DNA of 64,000 nt from Sinotaia quadrata (taxonomy: Eukaryota; Mollusca; Gastropoda; Architaenioglossa; Viviparidae). Shown one piece after another: positions 60,901 through 64,000 of the stretch. Numbering within the stretch: position 1 is the first letter of the stretch; the number at the start of each line of letters is the position of its first letter. The notes under the pieces are model-generated. The model worked only from the letters and a program-made list of their open reading frames with translations. It was not told the DNA's origin and searched no databases. The stretch covers positions 8,048,001 through 8,112,000 of the forward strand of contig CM054181.1 in the NCBI GenBank assembly GCA_028829895.1, in the 5' to 3' direction. Both the position numbers and the translations under genes were made by a program.

Positions 60901-63720
60901 TTTGGCCATTCCTTGCACCCTTTGGGCCCATCCTGCTCGCAGCGCCAATTTTGTTGTGGATGGAGATCCAGAGTGGTAGTACCCTGGGTCATAAACAGTG
61001 AGACAATACTGACGAACGACAATGATGGACGGCAGTCATGATAACAGAGTTAACAACGCCTGGTTGCTGTTACATGGTCTTTATTTGTATGTAGACAGGT
61101 CCTCAGAGACAGACTCTCAGAGGCAGGCAGACAGACCGACACTCAAAGTAGTTTTGCTATCAATGCCCAGACTTTAGGTGACTCTAATTGTAGTAGCTCA
61201 CTCAAACCACACACGCTCATTATATCCTATAGGAGCGGGCCTCCCCGAAGCCCACGGGTTATGAAAATGAAAATCTAGTGTGAAAAGGCTTCTAAAAATA
61301 ACTTTTGTGTTTCTTTACTTGCTTTCAACTAACAATTATAGCTATCTGCCTAACAATTACAAAATAATTCAAATATACAGTAAAACTACTTTAATTATAC
61401 TTTAATATACCAATCTTTTTATATATATAATCTGAAGAATTAAACCTTTAATAAAATAAAATCTGTGTTGGCGGGCTTCAGAAAAAGCATTCACACACAC
61501 ATAAATTACAAAATACACAAATACAATAACATTATTCATCATATAAAAATACATCAATTAAAAATATAAACTACCTCCTTTCTAAATATATAAATATTAA
61601 CTTCACTCACTTACTACCTAAAACAATATATAACAGTAAAGGCACGCATTCTAACACAGCTAACGCCAATATAGGGCGCGCTTTAAAACAAAGGGAGTGA
61701 TCATAAACAATAAAAATACGCACTCAATGGCACAGTCATACACATTACTATATAGCTGTTAGCAAACCGCGAAGCGTGATTCATCTAGCGGCCGATGACC
61801 TACTTTGCTGCAGCGCGTGGGGATGCGACTGTACACATACATACACGATGACACACACCTAAACAAGGGCTACAATAGCAAGCCCCCATCCACCCACTTT
61901 CTTCTCCAGCATAAGATTATCAATATCAGTATGTGTGAGAAGGTCAATAAATTTATTAAATCAACAATCAAATATACATGAAATAGATTACTTGACATTA
62001 ATATTCCACAAACTCACATTCCGATAATTTTTACACATTCTCTCTCTATATATAAAAATATAATTACAGTTTAACAATAGAGTCAATACAAATCGCAGGT
62101 TAGTCCTATCAGAGAATAGAAATGGAGTTATTAGAGGTAAGTTATTGTAATTTTTTACATGATCTGGATTAAGCACTGCTTCGACAGATTTTCACTGGCC
62201 TTTGTAAGTATTATATGATTTTTAACCCAGAGAGATTGCTTTGTTTGTCATTAGATAGTTAATATCAGGTATTTTTCAGTTTTAAATAACATTTCTTCCA
62301 CATAATTTGTCATTCATTTGGATACATTCTTCTTGTATGATATATTTCTTTATGTTTCAACAGTTAATAATTGATGTACATTAATACTTAAAAAATATTT
62401 CAATAATTTAGATACAATTTTTATATTATTTAAATTATTTCTTTTAATATATTAATGAAAAGCAAAATGTTGATGAATGTGTTGAATTATTAATTTTTTT
62501 AAAAATATTTGTATGTGATCTATAGGCAAGAACTCTTCGTCTCCTTGGCAATGCATATCTGCACTGGAATGAGCCTACTTGTCAAGAGAAGGCATTTAAT
62601 GCTATAACATTAGCGAATACTGTGAGAAAACTATAATTTTCTTTGGTATAATAACTAATATATTTGCCTTGACTTTCTGGGACTTTTAGAAAGCAATCTG
62701 TGATTTGGTAGCTATTATAGGAGTCCTGAGTTTTAACTCTTCAACTGATTGCTCTATGCATCACATCATTCAGTATAATATTCATTGCAAAATGCCCTGC
62801 ATGCAAAATCTTCACAAGGGAGTTGGTCAATGTGAATAGCTTACCCATGATGTGTGTGCTTGCGTGCGTGCATGTGCATGTGCATATGCGTGTGCGTGTG
62901 TTACAATTAGTTGCTATTCTGTGCTCTGGACCATCTTTCTATTAATGTCAATCATCTGATTAACTTTGCATTTATTGAGCTGCCAAACCAAAGTACCACA
63001 GCAAGTGTTTGGATAATATACTGAATAGAAAGATAAATTGCCAATTATATAATTAATTTTAATACATAAATATTCAAATGGACAGTTCATGTTTCACCCA
63101 GATTTTTTTGTATTATCTGGGTTATTTTTTTCTTTAGTATCTGTTATACCCTTTTCCCCCCAACCCATCTTACTTCAAAATACATTTTATATGCATACTA
63201 TAGTGGAACCCCATGATATTCGGATATAATGTGGTCATGGCATGGCTCCCGAAATATATATCGTAATAATGCATTCTATTGCAAAACCCTGCATTAACGC
63301 AATCTGATTTTATGGACCCCAATTATCGAGTTATAGTGAGGTTTCACTGTACTTATCTTTGTCATGAAAGACCAAGAGCTAGTATTTATATATTAATAAT
63401 AATTTCAAAAGGTGTCTGTTTCTTTGAAATGATTCATAGCTTTATAAGTTTTCTTAAAATAGTCTTGCTGCTAATAAACATAATATAAAGTAGAACCTTG
63501 TTTTTAAAATGTTAAGAAAAGTAATTGCAGTTTTAAAATTTGTATTGTAATTTGCATTACTTGAGTCAAACACTATTCCATTTAAATGTGTGTGGATGTG
63601 TTGGTTGTTTATTTCCTGCGCTCTTCTTTAAAACCCAGGAACATTTAACCCCAGCAGGCCTGTTTCTTAAACTGCAGATTGTATTGGCATCAAAAGAATG
63701 TATTAAGGTCATCAAAAATG
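38581..63720 (+). CDS. TEX11: TEX11 / ZIP4 / SPO22-family meiotic protein, N-terminal 11 coding exons
   Basis: Eleven exons with matching GT/AG borders and phases (38581-38629, 41703-41836, 43940-44024, 48554-48633, 52401-52431, 54424-54473, 56675-56806, 57070-57150, 57604-57735, 62526-62621, 63639-63720) join to 952 bases, 317 complete codons. Family signatures in order: LENTAVQLWNRTV, LRHIAFHMV, VKKQILMGMKTSRAWID, ENFFKILSYRIEV, YLSMLCYNFGVNTYRSKQYS, WLRESYDLGK, ARTLRLLGNAYLHWNE, KAFNAITLAN and EHLTPAGLFLKLQIVLASKE. TEX11/ZIP4 is a TPR-like scaffold of the ZMM group that promotes crossover formation and synapsis on meiotic chromosomes. Family members are usually about 900 residues, so the larger C-terminal part lies beyond the window. 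No stop or frameshift breaks the joined frame. Confidence 0.92.
38735..39130. repeat. Diverged repeat in TEX11 intron, four related segments
   Basis: Four segments near 38740, 38808, 38938 and 39083 share a pattern like gcatggtttaccctgagagga followed by a agggtctgtccc-like run. They are diverged and unevenly spaced, so this may be an old repeat family rather than a true array. Confidence 0.4.
39131..41702 (+). other. TEX11 intronic sequence, no feature except microsatellite
   Basis: No exon with matching phase was found. A (TG)n tract lies at 40952-41056. Confidence 0.5.
40952..41056. repeat. (TG)n microsatellite
   Basis: About 100 bases of TG, grading into TGTGCGGG and TGCG units at the 3' end. 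Confidence 0.97.
41703..41836 (+). CDS. TEX11: TEX11 coding exon 2
   Basis: The acceptor ttgtttcag gives DLVADLCKDGSSHLPTFTD, with G from exon 1 plus AT making Asp. It reads on through FSKSAIIA to a GTAATT donor. The phase-0 end fits exon 3; an earlier GT at 41811 would break the phase. Confidence 0.85.
41837..43939 (+). other. TEX11 intron 2 (numbering coding exons)
   Basis: Holds small tandem duplications: a ~36-bp pair at about 42655-42728 (cgcaattctcttacaaacaa) and a ~55-bp pair at 43513-43598 (ttcaagatagttgaagagaa). No exon is recognised. Confidence 0.5.
43823..43862 (+). repeat. 40-bp direct repeat, copy 1 (copy 2 at 44757-44796)
   Basis: The segment starting gcagttgtggatgcatctta and ending aaattacatatcct is repeated exactly at 44757-44796, 934 bases downstream. 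The pair brackets TEX11 exon 3. Confidence 0.9.
43940..44024 (+). CDS. TEX11: TEX11 coding exon 3
   Basis: The acceptor gattacag is followed by LENTAVQLWNRTVMMKTKDS. The donor GTGAGT is consensus. It ends in phase 1 (T), completed by exon 4. Confidence 0.88.
45872..45943. repeat. (CA)n microsatellite
   Basis: About 70 bases of CA dinucleotide in TEX11 intron 3. Confidence 0.97.
46670..46993 (-). pseudogene. Possible THAP-domain relic
   Basis: A minus-strand frame starts MVNECVAFRCSNTSKVEGMC and continues LHIFLKDLNRLQQKTTDQY, with one stop, then basic residues to about 46670. The start (C-x4-C after MVN, then a phe/phe-like FP position) resembles the N-terminus of a THAP finger, but the closing C-x2-H was not found in the same frame. 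A relic of a THAP-bearing transposon is plausible, not proved. Confidence 0.3.
48350..48590 (+). repeat. Tandem copies of the exon 4 splice-acceptor region
   Basis: Four units of 57-68 bases share ctgcatgtttcagtgagacc, tgtagctttttaaaaagtga and ctttctgatt. The fourth unit contains the real acceptor (CAG at 48551-48553) and the first bases of exon 4. Units 2 and 3 keep CAG followed by TGAGAC (48419-48421 and 48483-48485); unit 1 has CAT instead. Confidence 0.85.
48554..48633 (+). CDS. TEX11: TEX11 coding exon 4
   Basis: The acceptor tatgtttcag is followed by TG AGA CAT, giving LRHIAFHMVTSCCSNSKEEL and VKKQIL before a GTTTGT donor. The first ~35 bases of the exon and its acceptor are the last member of a tandem repeat that extends upstream to about 48350. 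Confidence 0.85.
49014..49224 (-). repeat. LTR (3' in element sense) of the Gypsy element
   Basis: Aligned to 51387-51602 from ttatgtttatgcatttgatt to the ctaca end; on the minus strand it starts TGTAG and ends ATAACA. The copies differ at many positions, so the insertion is old. Confidence 0.8.
50035..50237 (-). pseudogene. Gypsy integrase C-terminal remnant
   Basis: Frameshifted pieces read YRATPHTSTKISPFEAVTGR and GADKKRHAQISTLIPDHVLV, the C-terminal part and chromo-like tail of Gypsy integrases. Confidence 0.7.
50238..50900 (-). pseudogene. Gypsy reverse transcriptase fused to integrase by deletion
   Basis: From about 50720 down to 50578 the minus strand reads FSKLDLASAYHQLELDESRR and HLGMRWYKRLLFGVN, core reverse transcriptase. 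At 50543-50238 one open frame runs from LSDNIIVHGKNQTEHDKAL (the active-site neighbourhood, with SDN where family members have a YxDD-type motif) straight into FKAFVKNNGFQHRKN and PEANGEVERFMRTLNK, the integrase region. RNase H and most of the integrase core are missing at the junction. Confidence 0.8.
51090..51275 (-). pseudogene. Gypsy gag fragment
   Basis: The minus frame includes DGHTADIRFDKWISKYENKL and KRKKALLLHYIGEE, the typical N-terminal gag pattern of Gypsy elements (a Trp-x-x-Lys helix followed by KxALLLHxxGEE). It is short and truncated. Confidence 0.65.
51387..51602 (-). repeat. LTR (5' in element sense) of the Gypsy element
   Basis: Partner of 49014-49224; on the minus strand it starts TGTAGTATC. 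Confidence 0.8.
51826..51961. repeat. (CA)n microsatellite
   Basis: CA-rich tract interrupted by atgcatgga-type units and ending in about 50 bases of pure CA. Confidence 0.95.
52401..52431 (+). CDS. TEX11: TEX11 coding exon 5 (31-base micro-exon)
   Basis: The acceptor tttatttcag is followed by MGMKTSRAWI and a phase-1 end at GTGAAC. It was recognised because it links exon 4 (KKQIL) to exon 6 (DCKHFENAEK) in the order known for the family. Confidence 0.85.
52432..54423 (+). other. TEX11 intron 5
   Basis: AT-rich with a short GT/GC tract at 53849-53885. No exon or transposon terminus recognised. Confidence 0.5.
54424..54473 (+). CDS. TEX11: TEX11 coding exon 6
   Basis: The acceptor ttttttctag and donor GTAATA enclose 50 bases that encode DCKHFENAEKVLEIVNQ. 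Confidence 0.85.
54780..55575 (-). pseudogene. LINE (R2/NeSL-like) reverse transcriptase relic
   Basis: Minus-strand frames read KMVNWKAPGLDYVQIFWLTH, LHGRFVDQLQDILNKSE, LIMKDPEKGIMPNNY and, after frameshifts, LLFCIVLNPFSKVIQETGLG and SRLLYMDDQKLYGKNEHNIS. The order and the LLYMDD box match reverse transcriptases of non-LTR elements of the R2/NeSL type. Several stops and frameshifts; 5' and 3' ends not found. Confidence 0.8.
55825..56345 (+). repeat. 29-bp tandem array, 18 copies
   Basis: The unit is aatacaaatttaaatagtgt followed by cacatacat. Two variants (aatacAAA and aatacACA) often alternate, and a C-to-G variant (gtcGcatacat) occurs only in AAA-type units in the middle of the array. Diverged half-units continue to about 56530. 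Confidence 0.95.
56675..56806 (+). CDS. TEX11: TEX11 coding exon 7
   Basis: The acceptor tatcttcag is followed by MNQNLHQLLKDKNTEPQQCY and, further on, VEENFFKILSYRIEV, ending in phase 0 at GTACAT. The exon begins about 330 bases after a 29-bp tandem array. Confidence 0.85.
57070..57150 (+). CDS. TEX11: TEX11 coding exon 8
   Basis: Two AGs compete seven bases apart (57068-57069 and 57075-57076). Only the first keeps the family frame FSGQNKHESALQCLQMAKEF. The donor is GTTAGC, after PKE. Confidence 0.85.
57604..57735 (+). CDS. TEX11: TEX11 coding exon 9
   Basis: The acceptor atgtttcag is followed by AGYLSMLCYNFGVNTYRSKQ and WLRESYDLGKGSVSSENQ, ending at a GTGGGT donor. This is one of the most conserved segments of the SPO22/TEX11 domain. 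Confidence 0.92.
57780..57890 (+). repeat. Short ~28-bp imperfect tandem repeat
   Basis: Three to four units built from gaatgattgtttcaatc and ttttaatcagatgaatg, directly before the interrupted repeat copy. Confidence 0.6.
58164..59139 (-). repeat. LTR (3' in element sense)
   Basis: 976 bases. Positions 58426-59139 read as identical to 61161-61874. The first ~262 bases (58164-58425) are only weakly similar to the partner. A minus-strand AATAAA lies near 58348-58355. Confidence 0.92.
59140..60951 (-). other. Internal region of the LTR element, non-coding, built of duplications
   Basis: Three pairs of internal duplications are visible: about 190 bases at 59395-59645 (gctcctcccctc, gagcaatatttaa, cagctgtcaa), about 220 bases at 60100-60500 (aatgctgcacatt, tttgtgacac) and 117 bases at 60645-60870 (atggtcgtcagcgcgttgtt, gtgtgctgtcagggccatgt). 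No retroelement protein was found. Confidence 0.8.
60952..61874 (-). repeat. LTR (5' in element sense)
   Basis: 923 bases, partner of 58164-59139. The divergent part is 60952-61160. A minus-strand open frame at 60549-61022 crosses from this LTR into the internal region and shows no known domain. Confidence 0.92.
62526..62621 (+). CDS. TEX11: TEX11 coding exon 10
   Basis: The acceptor gatctatag is followed by ARTLRLLGNAYLHWNEPTCQ and EKAFNAITLANT, with a GTGAGA donor. It is separated from exon 9 by 4.8 kb of nested transposon sequence. Confidence 0.92.
63201..63349. mobile_element. pogo/Tigger-like MITE
   Basis: A 149-base element runs from TAGTGGAACCCCATGATAT to GAGTTATAGTGAGGTTTCACTG. The ends form an imperfect terminal inverted repeat of the CAGTGAAACCTC class and are flanked by TA (63199-63200 and 63350-63351), as Tc1/mariner-pogo elements leave. 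It has no coding capacity and lies in the TEX11 intron before exon 11. Confidence 0.75.
63639..63720 (+). CDS. TEX11: TEX11 coding exon 11
   Basis: The acceptor taaaacccag is followed by EHLTPAGLFLKLQIVLASKE and CIKVIKN, ending in phase 1 at GTATGT. Later exons were not identified in the remaining 280 bases. Confidence 0.9.
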
Positions 63721-64000
63721 GTATGTTTTTCTTGATCTCTATTATTGTTCAGTGTTTTTCTCTCTTCCTTTGTTTTCCAGCAACAGTTCTTAAATTTTCA
63801 AATCATATGATTGCTTAAATTTAAAGGTTCTTCTCACAAAGTCCTATCAGAATAGTGCCTGATTAATATAAAACAGCTCAACTGATAAGCATTAAAACAG
63901 AAATCAAATGCAGCAGCACGAAAATTCAAAACGCTTTATAGGTATACAAAACAAAATCAGCTAAGAGAAGCCAGCTTAAATAACCTTCATTAGAATAATA
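63721..64000 (+). other. TEX11 intronic sequence at the window end
   Basis: A good-looking acceptor (ttgttttccag at about 63770-63780) is followed by only 12 codons before a stop, so it is not called an exon. The rest of TEX11 lies beyond the window. Confidence 0.4.

Larger units (their letters stand above)
58164..61874 (-). mobile_element. Non-autonomous LTR retrotransposon, nested insertion
   Basis: Long terminal repeats at 58164-59139 and 60952-61874 enclose 1.8 kb. On the minus strand each LTR starts TGTAGCCC and ends TCCACAACA or similar. A purine tract AGTAGGGGGGAATAA lies directly before the 3' LTR, and AAATTGGCGCTGCGAGCAGG, a primer-site-like sequence, directly follows the 5' LTR. 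A 4-bp target duplication ATAG flanks the element (58160-58163 and 61875-61878). No gag, protease, reverse transcriptase or integrase was recognised, so it must have been mobilised in trans. It lies in the TEX11 intron between coding exons 9 and 10. Confidence 0.92.
57891..62200 (+). repeat. Third copy of the inverted-repeat arm family, split by an LTR element
   Basis: The parts 57891-58163 and 61879-62200 match the inner ~620 bases of the arms at 26993-28603 and 30198-31810 (for example ctttcataactaattacaag, gagaagacaaatc, caagcccccatccaccc, aaggtcaataaatttatta). The copy is closest to the left arm and stops at cactggcc, so it lacks the outer ~1 kb. The LTR element 58164-61874 sits inside it. 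Confidence 0.85.

Noticed and set aside
60549..61022. 157-codon open frame across the 5' LTR and interior of the LTR element
   Set aside because: It crosses the LTR boundary and a duplicated segment, shows no gag or other domain, and is best explained by the GC-rich duplication.
63781..63819. Possible TEX11 exon after ttgttttccag
   Set aside because: Although G plus CA keeps a frame, it stops after 12 codons and does not resemble the family at that position.

Overview
The window reads as AT-rich nuclear DNA of an invertebrate animal. It has spliced genes with GT/AG introns, long introns, abundant (CA)n and (GA)n microsatellites, minisatellites and a mixed load of transposons. The transposon mix (hAT of the GTF2IRD2/ZBED type, Gypsy, an R2/NeSL-like LINE, THAP-domain elements) and the form of the FOXO protein fit a lophotrochozoan, perhaps a mollusc. 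That placement is inference; no species is claimed. All calls were made by reading the sequence, with no database search.

Layout. 1-5.1 kb is a gene-free block packed with at least seven different minisatellites and a (GA)n tract. 6.5-14.6 kb is AT-rich and probably holds the 3' UTR and downstream flank of FOXO. FOXO lies on the minus strand: a first coding exon at 21848-22198, a 5.7 kb intron, and a second coding exon at 14607-16139. Together they encode 627 residues with a complete forkhead domain, three Akt-type sites and the C-terminal acidic activation motif. Its CpG-rich promoter side is near 22.2-22.56 kb.

25.7-33.2 kb is a transposon island. It holds a broken BED-finger hAT gene (25.7-26.4 kb). 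Next comes a striking 4.8 kb inverted-repeat structure (26993-31810): two arms of about 1.61 kb around a 1.59 kb centre that carries a recognisable THAP zinc finger. Last is a compact hAT element (31939-33226) with matching 14-bp termini, a perfect 8-bp target duplication and an intact 284-codon C-terminal transposase frame.

34.9-36.0 kb has a small unidentified minus-strand gene (two exons seen) whose start faces the first, noncoding exon of the meiotic gene TEX11 (ZIP4/SPO22 family), suggesting a bidirectional promoter. TEX11 runs on the plus strand from about 36 kb to beyond the window end. I could phase eleven consecutive coding exons (38581-63720, 317 complete codons). Its introns hold a deleted Gypsy element (49.0-51.6 kb), a LINE relic (54.8-55.6 kb), a 29-bp satellite-like array (55.8-56.3 kb), a 3.7 kb non-autonomous LTR element (58164-61874) nested inside a third partial copy of the inverted-repeat arm, and a pogo/Tigger-like MITE (63201-63349).

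Main points for a second look: the THAP-bearing giant inverted repeat; tandem copies of the TEX11 exon 4 splice acceptor that create decoy acceptors; the LTR element whose LTRs read as identical over 714 bp but are strongly different over the rest; and the close linkage of FOXO and TEX11, which recalls FOXO4 and TEX11 at human Xq13.1.
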